Assembly: GCA_002414385.1 (NCBI GenBank)
Contig: DHZH01000002.1
Span: 341,591-405,590, forward strand
Origin: Gammaproteobacteria bacterium UBA5109
Lineage (GTDB): Bacteria > Pseudomonadota > Gammaproteobacteria > Pseudomonadales > Pseudohongiellaceae
Direction of reading: 5' to 3'
Length of the DNA: 64,000 nucleotides
The notes below the pieces were generated by a model. It ran no database searches, was not told the origin of the DNA, and saw nothing but the letters and a program-made list of their open reading frames with translations. The translations under genes were made by a program, and so were the position numbers. Shown in pieces: positions 1-9,102 of this stretch (position 1 is the stretch's first letter; each line of letters begins with the position of its first letter).

Positions 1-638
1 CCTTCACCAGGATGGGCTTCCTGCCATTCCTTGAAATCCAGGGCGCCGCCGCGATGGGAAAGCCAGCGCATGATCAAACGGTTTTTACCGATCACCTGCA
101 TGCGGTAAATACCCAGATTCTGTCGCTCCTTATTTGGCCCCCTGGTAATGACCAGCGGCCAGGTAATCAGCGGGCCAACATCTTCCGGCCAGCAGGTCTG
201 AATCGGCAGCATGCCCAGGTCAAGTTCATCTTCTTCGATGATTACTTCCTGGCAGGGCGGGGATTTGATGACTTTCGGTGACAGGTTCAGCGCCTGCTTG
301 AAGATCGGCGCTTTTTCCAGTAAATCTTTCCAGCCTTTTGGAGGCTCCGGTTCTTTCAGAAAAGCAAGCAGTCGGCCGACATCGCGCAAGGCTTCGATAT
401 TATCCTGCCCCATGCCCATGGCGACCCGGCGGGTGGTGCCAAACAGGTTGGTTAAAACGGGGATATCAGAACCTTTGGGGTTTTCAAACAGCAGTGCAGG
501 GCCTTCACCACGCAAGGTGCGATCTGAAATTTCAGTCATTTCCAGATAGGGGTCGACGCTTGTCTGGATGCGTTTTAGTTCGCCTTGCTGCTCAAGCTGA
601 GAGATGAAATCACGTAAGTCCTTGAACATGGCACTCAT
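1..638 (-). CDS. ubiD: UbiD, 4-hydroxy-3-polyprenylbenzoate decarboxylase (N-terminal part, cut by window edge)
   Basis: UbiD decarboxylates the polyprenylated 4-hydroxybenzoate intermediate of ubiquinone synthesis, using prenylated FMN. About 212 N-terminal residues are visible on the minus strand and the frame runs open off the left edge. The N-terminus reads MSAMFKDLRDFISQLEQQGE, and further on come EISDRTLRGEGPALLFENPKG and RRVAMGMGQ, all typical of UbiD. The start at 638 was chosen because E. coli UbiD also begins with M-x-A-M before the KDLRDF-type stretch; the ATG at 629 is the alternative. It lies 33 bp behind rho in the same direction, the usual ubiD-rho-trxA order of pseudomonads. 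The prenyl-FMN site and C-terminus are outside the window. Confidence 0.93.
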   Translation of the reverse strand, partial: MSAMFKDLRDFISQLEQQGELKRIQTSVDPYLEMTEISDRTLRGEGPALLFENPKGSDIPVLTNLFGTTRRVAMGMGQDNIEALRDVGRLLAFLKEPEPPKGWKDLLEKAPIFKQALNLSPKVIKSPPCQEVIIEEDELDLGMLPIQTCWPEDVGPLITWPLVITRGPNKERQNLGIYRMQVIGKNRLIMRWLSHRGGALDFKEWQEAHPGE

Positions 639-671
639 AACTTTAACAAGTTGCTAGTGAGGTTTTGAGAA

Positions 672-1931
672 TTACTTGCGCTTCATTGACATAAAGAATT
701 CGTCGTTAGTCTTGGTATCTTTCAGTTTATCCAGAATAAATTCGGTAGCCGGCACATCTTCCATGGAAGTAAGCAGTTTGCGCAGAATCCACATACGCTG
801 CAGTTCGTCTTCGGTCGTCAGCAAGTCTTCACGACGGGTGCCGGAACGACGGACATTGATTGCCGGGTAGACACGTTTTTCAGCCATTTTACGATCAAGG
901 TGCAGTTCCATATTACCAGTGCCCTTGAATTCCTCGTAAATGACTTCATCCATTTTCGAGCCGGTATCGATCAGACAGGTTGAAATAATGGTCAGACTGC
1001 CGCCTTCTTCAATATTACGTGCGGCGCCGAAGAAACGTTTGGGTCTTTCCAGGGCGTGCGCATCCACACCACCGGTAAGTACCTTTCCGGACGAAGGAAT
1101 AATAGTGTTATAGGCACGAGCCAGTCGGGTCATGGAGTCCAGCAAAATCACAACATCGCCTTTGTGCTCCACCAGGCGCTTGGCCTTTTCAATGACCATT
1201 TCAGCAACCTGAACATGTCGCGAGGGCGGCTCATCAAAAGTACTGGCGATGACTTCGCCGCGTACTGAGCGTTTCATTTCCGTGACTTCCTCGGGACGTT
1301 CATCAATCAGCAATACAATCAGATGACATTCCGGGGAGTTGCGCGTAATGGATTGTGCAATATTCTGTAATATAAGGGTTTTACCGGCTTTTGGCGGTGA
1401 AACAATCAGGCCACGCTGGCCTTTGCCAATCGGTGCAACCAGGTCAATCACCCTGGAACCCAGATCTTCACTGCTGCCATTCCCGACTTCCAGAACCAGT
1501 CGTTCATCGGGGAACAGCGGAGTGAGGTTTTCAAAAAGAATTTTATTGCGGGCGTTTTCGGCTTTATCAAAGTTGATTTCGTTGACTTTCAGCAGAGCAA
1601 AATAACGTTCACCGTCCTTTGGAGGCCTGATTTTGCCGGCTACTGTGTCGCCGGTCCGCAGGCTAAAGCGTCGAATCTGACTGGGTGAAACGTAAATGTC
1701 ATCCGGCCCGGCAAGATAAGAAGCATCTGCCGAACGCAGAAAACCAAAGCCATCCTGTAAAATTTCCAGTACCCCGTCACCATAAATATCTTCGCCATTC
1801 TTGGCGTGTTTCTTGAGTAGTTGAAAGATTACATCCTGTTTACGACTGCGGGAGACATTGTCGAGGCCCATTTCCTGGGCAATTTGCAGTAATTCTGAAA
1901 TTGGTTTGGTCTTGAGTTCAGATAGATTCAT
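672..1931 (-). CDS. rho: Transcription termination factor Rho
   Basis: Hexameric RNA-dependent ATPase that terminates transcription. At 419 residues it has the standard length. The order is an N-terminal SAP-like helical part (MNLSELKTKPISELL), the cold-shock-like RNA-binding domain (DGFGFLRSADASYLAGPDDI and YVSPSQIRRF), the Walker A stretch SPPKAGKT, then DERPEEVTEM and the R-loop region GTGNMELHLDRKMAEKR. The C-terminus ends in the usual DEFFMSMKRK. It lies between trxA and ubiD, all leftward, with a 241-bp space before it that presumably carries its own leader, since rho is commonly autoregulated by attenuation. Nothing is missing. Confidence 0.98.
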   Translation of the reverse strand: MNLSELKTKPISELLQIAQEMGLDNVSRSRKQDVIFQLLKKHAKNGEDIYGDGVLEILQDGFGFLRSADASYLAGPDDIYVSPSQIRRFSLRTGDTVAGKIRPPKDGERYFALLKVNEINFDKAENARNKILFENLTPLFPDERLVLEVGNGSSEDLGSRVIDLVAPIGKGQRGLIVSPPKAGKTLILQNIAQSITRNSPECHLIVLLIDERPEEVTEMKRSVRGEVIASTFDEPPSRHVQVAEMVIEKAKRLVEHKGDVVILLDSMTRLARAYNTIIPSSGKVLTGGVDAHALERPKRFFGAARNIEEGGSLTIISTCLIDTGSKMDEVIYEEFKGTGNMELHLDRKMAEKRVYPAINVRRSGTRREDLLTTEDELQRMWILRKLLTSMEDVPATEFILDKLKDTKTNDEFFMSMKRK

Positions 1932-2112
1932 AGCATAAGAGGTCTTTTTTTAAAAAGGAGGGGTGGTTTAACTTTAAAATTATTGTTAGAACGACTTGCT
2001 TTGGTTAAAGAAATTTTGCTTGTGGCAATAGCCTATTTCAGTTTACTTCAGTGTTATTAATATTAAATTCTGGTTGGTTAGCGCCCAGGGGTGGCGCCTG
2101 AAATGACAAGCT

Positions 2113-2134
2113 GGCGGGTAATCTATCACCCGCC
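2113..2134 (-). terminator. Stem-loop between trxA and rho
   Basis: A perfect 7-bp inverted repeat, GGCGGGT and ACCCGCC, is separated by 8 bases. It lies about 40 bp past the trxA stop in the direction of transcription. No T-run follows on the minus strand, so it is not a canonical intrinsic terminator. It could limit read-through from trxA into rho or belong to a rho leader. Confidence 0.35.
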
Positions 2135-2172
2135 TTATCCGGTGTAAAGAAAAATATTAAAAAAAGCGGGCT

Positions 2173-2499
2173 TTAAATAGTGCTATCAATAAACGCAGAT
2201 AACTGGGCTTTTGAAAGCGCGCCGACCTTTTTACCGACCGCATCGCCATTATTAAAAATAATCAGTGTCGGGATACCTTTGACATTATACTTTTCAGCCG
2301 TCTGTTTATGCTGATCTACATCAATTTTGCAGATTTTAATCTTGCCGGCATATTCATCGGCCAGGTCTTCAAGTACCGGGGCAATCATCTTGCAGGGGCC
2401 ACACCACTCTGCCCAGAAATCAACCAGTACCGGGCTGCCGGCATTTAATACATCATCTTCAAAACTGTCATCACTGACATGACTGATATTGTCGCTCAT
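2173..2499 (-). CDS. trxA: Thioredoxin 1
   Basis: Cytoplasmic dithiol reductant that serves ribonucleotide reductase, methionine sulfoxide reductase and PAPS reductase. At 108 residues it is a single thioredoxin fold with the redox motif WCGPCK (C33 and C36) and the cis-proline stretch KGIPTLIIF. There is no signal peptide. It lies upstream of rho on the same strand, as in most pseudomonads and enterics. A Shine-Dalgarno-like AAGGAACC precedes the ATG. Confidence 0.98.
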   Translation of the reverse strand: MSDNISHVSDDSFEDDVLNAGSPVLVDFWAEWCGPCKMIAPVLEDLADEYAGKIKICKIDVDQHKQTAEKYNVKGIPTLIIFNNGDAVGKKVGALSKAQLSAFIDSTI

Positions 2500-2579
2500 G
2501 CTTGGTTCCTTGGATCTTTGTTTTCGGGATATATCGGACGAAAAATTAATGTTTTTTAATGATGGGGCCTTGGCCTGGC

Positions 2580-3587
2580 TTATTCAAGTTTTTCAGCGAC
2601 CTTTTTTGCAAAGTAGCTGAGAATGGCGTCTGCGCCGGCACGCTTGATTGACAGAAGCGACTCCAGCATGACTTTATCTGCATCCAGCCAGCCACGTTCA
2701 AAGGCCGCCTGATGCATGGCGTATTCACCGCTGACCTGATAAACAAAGGTTGGTACGCCGAATTCATCCTTCACCCGTCTGACAATGTCCAGGTAGGGCA
2801 GGCCGGGTTTGACCATGACAATATCTGCACCTTCGCTGAGATCCAGGGCTACTTCCTGCAGCGCTTCATCACTGTTGGCCGGGTCCATCTGATAGTTTTC
2901 CTTTGAGCTTGCTCCCAGATTGCCGGCAGAACCAACAGCATCCCGAAATGGCCCATAATAGGCAGAAGCATATTTGGCGGAATAGGCGAGAATCCGGGTA
3001 TTGATATGTCCGGCAGATTCAAGGGCGTGCCTGACGGCGCCGATTCTGCCATCCATCATATCTGATGGAGCGACTATATCAGCACCGGCCTGGGCATGAG
3101 AAAGGGCCTGTTTGACCAGTACCTCGACGGTCGCATCATTGAGTACGTAGCCGCTATCATCGATGATGCCGTCCTGCCCGTGTGAAGTATACGGGTCCAG
3201 CGCCACATCGGTAATAATGCCCAGCTCAGGACAGGTATCCTTGACGGCCTTGACAGCTCGTTGCACCAGACCATCGGCGTTGAATGCTTCCCTGCCATCG
3301 TCAGACTTGGTTGCCGGATCAGGGGAGGGAAACAGGGCAATGGCCGGAATTCCCAGTTTCAGCAGATGAGTTGCTTCTTTGCACAATTCATCCACACTGA
3401 GTCTTTCAACATCCGGCATGGAAGTAACTTTTTCCCGTTTTGCTTTGCCTTCAATCACAAATATCGGGTAAATCAGATCGTTCGGCGTTAATACAGATTC
3501 CTGCATTAATCGCCGGCTGAAATCATCCCTGCGCATTCGCCGCATTCTTGTGGCCGGGAATTTTCGGGAATATATGTTCTTGCTCAA
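2580..3587 (-). CDS. hemB: Delta-aminolevulinic acid dehydratase (porphobilinogen synthase)
   Basis: Condenses two 5-aminolevulinate molecules to porphobilinogen in heme synthesis. The frame can be read back to 3653, but homologues begin just before FPATRMRRMRRDDFSRRL. A TTG at 3587 is preceded by GGAG at six bases' distance and gives 335 residues, the usual length, so that start is preferred. The metal site reads DPYTSHGQDG, without the three cysteines of zinc-type enzymes, so a magnesium-dependent Pseudomonas-type enzyme is expected. The Schiff-base lysines lie in AYSAKYAS and MVKPGLPY. It is leftward, behind the divergent TVP38-reductase gene. Confidence 0.96.
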   Translation of the reverse strand: MSKNIYSRKFPATRMRRMRRDDFSRRLMQESVLTPNDLIYPIFVIEGKAKREKVTSMPDVERLSVDELCKEATHLLKLGIPAIALFPSPDPATKSDDGREAFNADGLVQRAVKAVKDTCPELGIITDVALDPYTSHGQDGIIDDSGYVLNDATVEVLVKQALSHAQAGADIVAPSDMMDGRIGAVRHALESAGHINTRILAYSAKYASAYYGPFRDAVGSAGNLGASSKENYQMDPANSDEALQEVALDLSEGADIVMVKPGLPYLDIVRRVKDEFGVPTFVYQVSGEYAMHQAAFERGWLDADKVMLESLLSIKRAGADAILSYFAKKVAEKLE

Positions 3588-3697
3588 TGTATACTCCGCA
3601 ACAAAATGCAAAAAAGTAACCGGTTCTCTAGTAACATTTGCCGAACATGGCACTCTTGGTGAATAAGGTACCGTAATTATGGCATATCAGGATGTAA

Positions 3698-5845
3698 ATG
3701 AATAAAAAACAAACGTCACTGCTGCTGATTTTTGCCATTGTTGTGGGCAGCTTCTTTTTCTTTGATCTGGGTTCGTATCTCAATCTGGCTTTTTTTCAGG
3801 ACCAGCGTGATGCCCTGGTGAGCTATCAGGAAAATAATTTTTTTCTCAGTGCGCTTGTCTACTTCCTGCTATATGTATTTCTTACAGCATTTTCATTGCC
3901 AGCTGCAACCCTGGTGACGGTTATTGGCGGCGCCATCTTTGGTTTCTGGTGGGGCCTTCTGCTGATATCCTTTGCCAGTACAATTGGCGCCAGCCTGGCC
4001 TTTTTAATGGCACGGACAATTCTGCATGACTGGGTTCAGCAAAAATATGGCCATCGCCTCAAACCCATCAATGCAGGAATCAAAAAAGACGGTATATTCT
4101 ATCTGTTTACCCTGCGCCTGATTCCTGTATTTCCTTTCTTTCTGGTCAATGTACTGATGGCTTTGACGCCGATTCGCTTGCGTGATTTTTACTGGGTGAG
4201 TCAGCTTGGCATGCTGTTCGGGACTGCCCTTTATGTAGAAGTCGGTGTCCAGCTTGGCATGGCTGAAAGCCTTCCTGCTGTATTCAGTCTGGGCATGCTG
4301 CGCATTGTTATTCTGCTGGCGATATTTCCCTGGCTATCCAAATGGTTCATTGCCTGGCTAAAAAGGCGAAAAATTTACAAAAACTTTCCCCGTCCAAAAA
4401 GTTACGATGCAAACCTGGTTGTAATAGGTGCTGGTTCGGCAGGGCTGGTCACATCCTATATCGCTGCGTTGACCAAGGCACGGGTGATCCTGATTGAAAA
4501 AAGTGAAATGGGAGGTGATTGCCTCAATACCGGTTGTGTCCCCAGTAAAGCACTCATACGACGAGCCGGGGTAAATCACCTGCTAAGCAGAGCCGATGAA
4601 TTTGGATTGCAAAGCAGCAGGGCAAAAGTTGATTTTGCAAAAGTAATGCAGGGGGTGCGAGACAGTATTGCAGCCATTGCTCCGCACGACTCTGTTGAAC
4701 GCTATACCAAACTGGGCGTTGAATGTATTCAGGGTGAAGCAGAAATACTTTCACCTTTCCTTGTAAAAGTCGGCGATAAGGAAATATCAACCCGGCATAT
4801 TGTTATTGCGACAGGGGCACGCCCGAATGTCCCTGATACCCCCGGGCTGGATCAGATTGAATATGTGACATCTGATACGGTCTGGAACCTGAGCAAGTTA
4901 CCAGAACGATTTCTAGTTCTTGGTGCAGGTCCGATTGGCTGTGAACTTGCTCAGGCTTTTTCCCGCCTTGGTTCCAGGGTAACAGTAGCGGACAAGGGAA
5001 TAAGACCGGTAGCGATGGAAGATGTAGATGTCTCTGATTTTGTGCATGAGCAATTTTCCAGAGAAGGGATTTCATTTCTGGGCAAACATGAAGTGATCGG
5101 CTTTGAAAAAAATGCGAGTGAAAATGTTGCTGTGTTCAAAACAGAACAGGGTGAAGCAAGAACGGTTTTTGATGTTGTACTGGTTGCACTCGGCAGAAAA
5201 CCTAATACTGAAGGTTTTGGTCTTGAAGAACTGAATGTCGAGAAAAACCCTCAGGGTGCCATCAAAGTAAACCAGTACCTGCAAACTAACTATCCTAATA
5301 TACTGGCCTGTGGTGATGTGGCCGGTCCCTACCAGTTTACTCACATGGCTGCGCACCAGGCCTGGTACGCCTCAATTAATAGCCTGTTTTCCGGGTTCAG
5401 GAAATTCAGGGTCGATTACTCACTCGTGCCCTGGGCAACATTTACTGACCCGGAAGTAGCCAGGGCAGGACTGAATGAGATACAGGCAACTGAAAAAGGA
5501 ATTGCCTATGATATTAGCAAATATGATATCAACGAGCTGGACAGAGCCATTGTGGACAGGGAGAACAAAGGTTTTGTTAAAGTGCTGACACAGAAAGATA
5601 AGGATAAAATACTGGGCGTCTGTATCGTGGGTTATCATGCTTCAGATTTAATTGCCGAATTTATTCTGGCGATGAAACATGGTCTGGGATTAAAAAGTAT
5701 TCTGGGTACAATTCATATTTATCCCACCCTTGCAGAGAGTAACAAATTTGTTGCCGGAGAGTGGCGGAAAAATCATGCCCCGGAATGGATTTATCCCTGG
5801 CTGGAAAAATTTCATCGCTGGCGAAGAAATGCACAAGATAAATAA
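3698..5845 (+). CDS. TVP38/TMEM64 membrane domain fused to a mercuric-reductase-like flavoprotein disulfide reductase
   Basis: A 715-residue two-part protein. Residues 1 to about 215 are a TVP38/TMEM64 (SNARE-associated, DedA-like) membrane domain with several hydrophobic segments and the family stretch ITVIGGAIFG-like TVIGGAIFGFWWG. From about 235 it is a class I pyridine-nucleotide disulfide oxidoreductase: FAD motif GAGSAGLVTS, redox pair CLNTGC (C275 and C280), NAD(P)H motif LGAGPIGCELAQ, second FAD motif LACGDVAG and the C-terminal active-site region HIYPTLAE. Such fusions exist in marine proteobacteria but the substrate is not established. Its neighbour is an arsenite methyltransferase 14 bp downstream, which suggests metalloid or thiol redox chemistry at the membrane. 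Mercury reduction is unlikely: there is no N-terminal metal-binding domain and no C-terminal Cys pair. Confidence 0.9.
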   Translation: MNKKQTSLLLIFAIVVGSFFFFDLGSYLNLAFFQDQRDALVSYQENNFFLSALVYFLLYVFLTAFSLPAATLVTVIGGAIFGFWWGLLLISFASTIGASLAFLMARTILHDWVQQKYGHRLKPINAGIKKDGIFYLFTLRLIPVFPFFLVNVLMALTPIRLRDFYWVSQLGMLFGTALYVEVGVQLGMAESLPAVFSLGMLRIVILLAIFPWLSKWFIAWLKRRKIYKNFPRPKSYDANLVVIGAGSAGLVTSYIAALTKARVILIEKSEMGGDCLNTGCVPSKALIRRAGVNHLLSRADEFGLQSSRAKVDFAKVMQGVRDSIAAIAPHDSVERYTKLGVECIQGEAEILSPFLVKVGDKEISTRHIVIATGARPNVPDTPGLDQIEYVTSDTVWNLSKLPERFLVLGAGPIGCELAQAFSRLGSRVTVADKGIRPVAMEDVDVSDFVHEQFSREGISFLGKHEVIGFEKNASENVAVFKTEQGEARTVFDVVLVALGRKPNTEGFGLEELNVEKNPQGAIKVNQYLQTNYPNILACGDVAGPYQFTHMAAHQAWYASINSLFSGFRKFRVDYSLVPWATFTDPEVARAGLNEIQATEKGIAYDISKYDINELDRAIVDRENKGFVKVLTQKDKDKILGVCIVGYHASDLIAEFILAMKHGLGLKSILGTIHIYPTLAESNKFVAGEWRKNHAPEWIYPWLEKFHRWRRNAQDK

Positions 5846-5859
5846 ATGGGAGAATAGTC

Positions 5860-6882
5860 ATGGGAATTGAAGAAAAAGTATCAGAAAGATATGCCGGTGG
5901 TGCCAGAGAGGTGGAAGAGAGCCTTTGCTGTCCGGTTGATTATGATGCGAATTTACTCAAACTTCTGCCTCAGGAAATCATTGAAAAAGATTACGGCTGC
6001 GGTGACCCCTCACGCTATGTTCGTGAAGGTGACTGCGTGCTTGATCTTGGCAGTGGCGGAGGAAAGATCTGTTATATGGCCGCACAACTTGTTGGCGAAA
6101 ATGGCTCTGTCATTGGTGTAGACATGACAGATGAAATGCTGGCGCTGGCAAGAAAATACCAGAGTGAAATGGCTGCCAGACTCGGCGGTGACCGGGTTGA
6201 ATTCCGCAAGGGCTATATTCAGGATCTGGCTTTTGATTTGCAGGCCTTTGAGAAATTTCAGAGCACTGAACCGGGCGAAGAGGCCATTGCAGCATGGAAG
6301 CAGAAACAGAAGGCAGAAAATCCACTGGTAGCAGACGCCAGTGTTGACCTGGTGGTATCCAATTGTGTGCTTAACCTGGTAGCGCAGGAAAATCGCAAAC
6401 ACATGATCAGTGAAATATTCAGGGTACTCAAACCCGGCGGGCGGATTGCAATATCTGACATTGTCAGTGATCGTGAAGTGCCCCGGCATTTGCAGGATGA
6501 TCCCAGGCTTTGGAGTGGCTGTATCTCGGGAGCTTTTCAGGAGAAAGCCTTTCTCGAGGCATTTCTGGACGCTGGCTTTGTGGCAGTTGCTTTTGACAAG
6601 TGGGATGAAAGTCCCTGGCAGGTGGTTGAAGATATAGAGTTTCGTTCAGTAACCGTGACAGCGATCAAAGCGGATAGCCATGCAGATTCTGTCAAGAAGC
6701 ATGAAGTGATCTACAAAGGACCCTATGCACAGATTTCCGATGATCTTGGCAATACCTTTAAACGCGGGGAAAAATCATCAGTCAGTGAAGCAGTCTTGCA
6801 GATACTGAAACAAAGCCCGATGGCGGATGATTTTGTCGGTATCAGTGATCCGGCCGCCCAGAACAAGGGATCTTGTTGCTAG
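5860..6882 (+). CDS. arsM: Arsenite S-adenosylmethionine methyltransferase, ArsM type
   Basis: Predicted to methylate trivalent arsenic with SAM. The 340-residue protein has the SAM motif VLDLGSGGGK followed by GSVIGVDMTDEML. The three cysteines that bind As(III) in characterised ArsM proteins are matched by position: C71 in KICYMAAQ, C169 in VSNCVLNLV and C221 in WSGCISGAF. Extra cysteines occur at C23-C24 (ESLCCPVDYD) and at the very C-terminus (GSCC), as in other bacterial members. A short C-terminal domain with a YKGPYAQISDDLG stretch follows the catalytic core. GGGAG precedes the ATG. It probably forms an operon with the upstream TVP38-reductase; no arsS or arsR is adjacent. The methyltransferase call is firm; the arsenic substrate is inferred from the cysteines. 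Confidence 0.85.
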   Translation: MGIEEKVSERYAGGAREVEESLCCPVDYDANLLKLLPQEIIEKDYGCGDPSRYVREGDCVLDLGSGGGKICYMAAQLVGENGSVIGVDMTDEMLALARKYQSEMAARLGGDRVEFRKGYIQDLAFDLQAFEKFQSTEPGEEAIAAWKQKQKAENPLVADASVDLVVSNCVLNLVAQENRKHMISEIFRVLKPGGRIAISDIVSDREVPRHLQDDPRLWSGCISGAFQEKAFLEAFLDAGFVAVAFDKWDESPWQVVEDIEFRSVTVTAIKADSHADSVKKHEVIYKGPYAQISDDLGNTFKRGEKSSVSEAVLQILKQSPMADDFVGISDPAAQNKGSCC

Positions 6883-6897
6883 GTTCCCCGGTTTTTC

Positions 6898-7410
6898 CTA
6901 GGCTCTGCGAAGTCCCTGATAGACACACAGACAGCCAAGCATAATGAAACCCAGCAGGCTCCATTCGGGAATGCTCATGCCTATCACCGGGTCCTGCCAT
7001 ACTACTTCTGCACAGTTGCCGTCACCGGAAAGCATGGCCATGAGTACTTCCGACAGGGGGAATACGTCCACCATATAACTGAGACTGGGGCCGCAGGCCG
7101 GCACCTGGTCTTCAGGCAGGTGTTGCAGATAAATCTGGCGAATAGCGAAGCCAGCACCACCAAAAGAAAACGCTGCACATAGAAATCCATAGACTTTTTT
7201 TCCGGTCGCAGCGGGGTTATGGATAAAGGCAAGCAAGGCTATAAGTCCGGCCATGGCAAAGAACAGGCGCTGTGTCATGCACAAGGGGCAGGGTTCCAGC
7301 CCCATGACATTTTCCATGTACATGGCAATTCCGAGCAGCAGGAGACAGAACAGGAAAACGTACAGGAATATCAGCCGGGTTCTGAGTAGTTGGTGGTCCA
7401 GTATTTTCAT
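6898..7410 (-). CDS. dsbB: Disulfide bond formation protein B
   Basis: Inner-membrane quinone-linked protein that reoxidises DsbA. The 170 residues carry four hydrophobic segments, the first periplasmic pair in EPCPLCMTQR, and a second periplasmic loop with ACGPSLSYM and a further Cys in GNCAEVVW. The extra cysteine in GNCAEV is common in DsbB. It lies downstream of gshA on the same strand, 55 bp away, and converges on arsM with only 15 bp between the stops. The pairing with the glutathione gene groups thiol-redox functions, but co-transcription is only inferred. Confidence 0.95.
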   Translation of the reverse strand: MKILDHQLLRTRLIFLYVFLFCLLLLGIAMYMENVMGLEPCPLCMTQRLFFAMAGLIALLAFIHNPAATGKKVYGFLCAAFSFGGAGFAIRQIYLQHLPEDQVPACGPSLSYMVDVFPLSEVLMAMLSGDGNCAEVVWQDPVIGMSIPEWSLLGFIMLGCLCVYQGLRRA

Positions 7411-7465
7411 AAGGTTTCTGTATTTTTAATTTATCGGGATTCTAAACCAGCATTCCTCTAAAAGG

Positions 7466-9031
7466 CTAACTCTGATTCGCCTTAATGAGAAAATCTTCAA
7501 AACTCATGTTGTCATTGCGTTCCAGGGTTTCACGCGCTCTGACAGATTGTTCGCTAATCTCTATAAACTTGTTTAATTTATCTGCTGGCAGTGGTTTACG
7601 AAATAATTCAGCACTCCGGGCAGAAAGCTCCATGGCAAAGGGAAAATAAGGCTGCTTGTTGACCCGCATCGATTCGAGCACTCGGGCAGATGGTGTCAGA
7701 TCGGGGTCATTTGCTTTTTCTAGCTGTTGTTTTACAGCACTTTGATACAGTGAGTCATTATTATTGCGATCCAGCAGGCGGGCAACAGACAGGCTTTCCT
7801 GCAGAATCTCTTCAGCCCAATCCCCGAGTTTGATGGATGTGCCCTGTTGTTTCAGTGTAATACCCGGTTTTCTGCCCTTAGTGACGGCGCTGATAAAATT
7901 TTTCTGAATTTCCCGGTACTCTGGTTCTGATGAAGGCGGGCTTTTTCGCAGGAGACAGAATAGTAAAAAGGCATTCATGAAGTAGATCTGGGAGGCATTA
8001 ATGCCAAGCGGCTCAAAAGGATTTAGGTCGAGACAGCGAACCTCAATGTATTCCACGCCTCCCTGCGCAAGGCTGTGTATGGGTCGTTCGCCATTTTTGC
8101 TGACACATTTCGGCCTGATAGTGGAATAAAATTCATTTTCGATTTGCAGAATATTACTGTTTAACTGTTGATACCCTTCATGCTGTTCATCAAATTTTGC
8201 ATAAGGGGGATAAGGAGTATTGATTGCTTTACGCATCCCCTCGATATATTCATCCAGCGAGTTGTAAGAGATGAAAAGATCAGCCTGGGCATCACTGGTA
8301 TAGCCCAGGTCACTCATGCGCAAAGAAGTCCCATAGGGCATGAAATAGCTATAATCATCAAAAAGCTGGAGATTGTGCGATTTATTGTTTTTCAGGAAGC
8401 TTTTACATACTGCCGGTGAGGCGCCAAACAGGTAGACGAGTAACCAGGAATAGCGCCTGAAGTTACGAATAAGATGAAAATACTGTTCTGTTTTAAATTC
8501 CTGCAAGTCCTGGGAAGAACCCAGTAATTCCTGATATAGCAGCCAGAATTCATCAGGCAGGGAAAAGTTGTAGTGAATGCCGGCAATTGTCTGCATAGCC
8601 CGGCTGTATCGATGACCCAGGCCGCGACGATATAAAGTCTTTAGCTGACCAATATTGGATGAGCCATATTGCGCCAGTGGAATTTGTTCATCAGCTTCAA
8701 TAATGCAAGGCATGCTGGATGTCCATAAGAGCTCATCATTTTCCAGCTGGCTGTAGAGGAAACTGTGGATGTCATGCAGATAGCCAAGGCTCTGATCCGG
8801 ATCGGTGAATACCGGCGTGATAAATTCGATCAGCGCCTCAGAGAAGTCAGTAGTAATAAAGTCATGCGTAAGCGGAGAGCCAAGCCCGCCTGGGTGGGGT
8901 GTCAGGGCAATATGACCCTGCTTGTCAATTCGCAGGCTTTCTTTCTCAATACCGTGAGTGATGCTGTCAAGGCATTGAATCTCCTGCCTTTTCTGCAGAG
9001 CTCCCAGAAGCTGCTGTAGTTGCTCGCTCAA
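7466..9031 (-). CDS. gshA: Glutamate-cysteine ligase (gamma-proteobacterial type)
   Basis: First enzyme of glutathione synthesis, joining glutamate and cysteine with ATP. At 521 residues it has the length of E. coli GshA. Diagnostic stretches are GIEKESLRID near the N-terminus (about 28-37), ALIEFITPV, TIAGIHYNFSLP and YIEVRCLDLNPFEPLGI. The start at 9031 fits the family. Upstream at 71 bp is hslR, transcribed in the same direction. gshB is not in the window. Confidence 0.97.
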   Translation of the reverse strand: MSEQLQQLLGALQKRQEIQCLDSITHGIEKESLRIDKQGHIALTPHPGGLGSPLTHDFITTDFSEALIEFITPVFTDPDQSLGYLHDIHSFLYSQLENDELLWTSSMPCIIEADEQIPLAQYGSSNIGQLKTLYRRGLGHRYSRAMQTIAGIHYNFSLPDEFWLLYQELLGSSQDLQEFKTEQYFHLIRNFRRYSWLLVYLFGASPAVCKSFLKNNKSHNLQLFDDYSYFMPYGTSLRMSDLGYTSDAQADLFISYNSLDEYIEGMRKAINTPYPPYAKFDEQHEGYQQLNSNILQIENEFYSTIRPKCVSKNGERPIHSLAQGGVEYIEVRCLDLNPFEPLGINASQIYFMNAFLLFCLLRKSPPSSEPEYREIQKNFISAVTKGRKPGITLKQQGTSIKLGDWAEEILQESLSVARLLDRNNNDSLYQSAVKQQLEKANDPDLTPSARVLESMRVNKQPYFPFAMELSARSAELFRKPLPADKLNKFIEISEQSVRARETLERNDNMSFEDFLIKANQS

Positions 9032-9102
9032 ATGAAATTCCCGGCTTGATCCCCAAAGCGCCGCATTATGCCATATGAGGAAAGATGTGGGCAGAAAAAT
9101 TA

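Noticed and set aside
3588..3653. Longer hemB start at 3653
   Set aside because: It would add 22 residues absent from the family, without a ribosome binding site; TTG 3587 has GGAG at six bases.
3698..5845. merA (mercuric reductase)
   Set aside because: The reductase half resembles MerA, but there is no N-terminal HMA domain, no C-terminal vicinal Cys pair and no mer genes; only the general family was assigned.
6010..6489. Antisense frame of 159 codons inside arsM
   Set aside because: Overlaps a gene with conserved motifs at the right positions; no Shine-Dalgarno sequence and no family resemblance.
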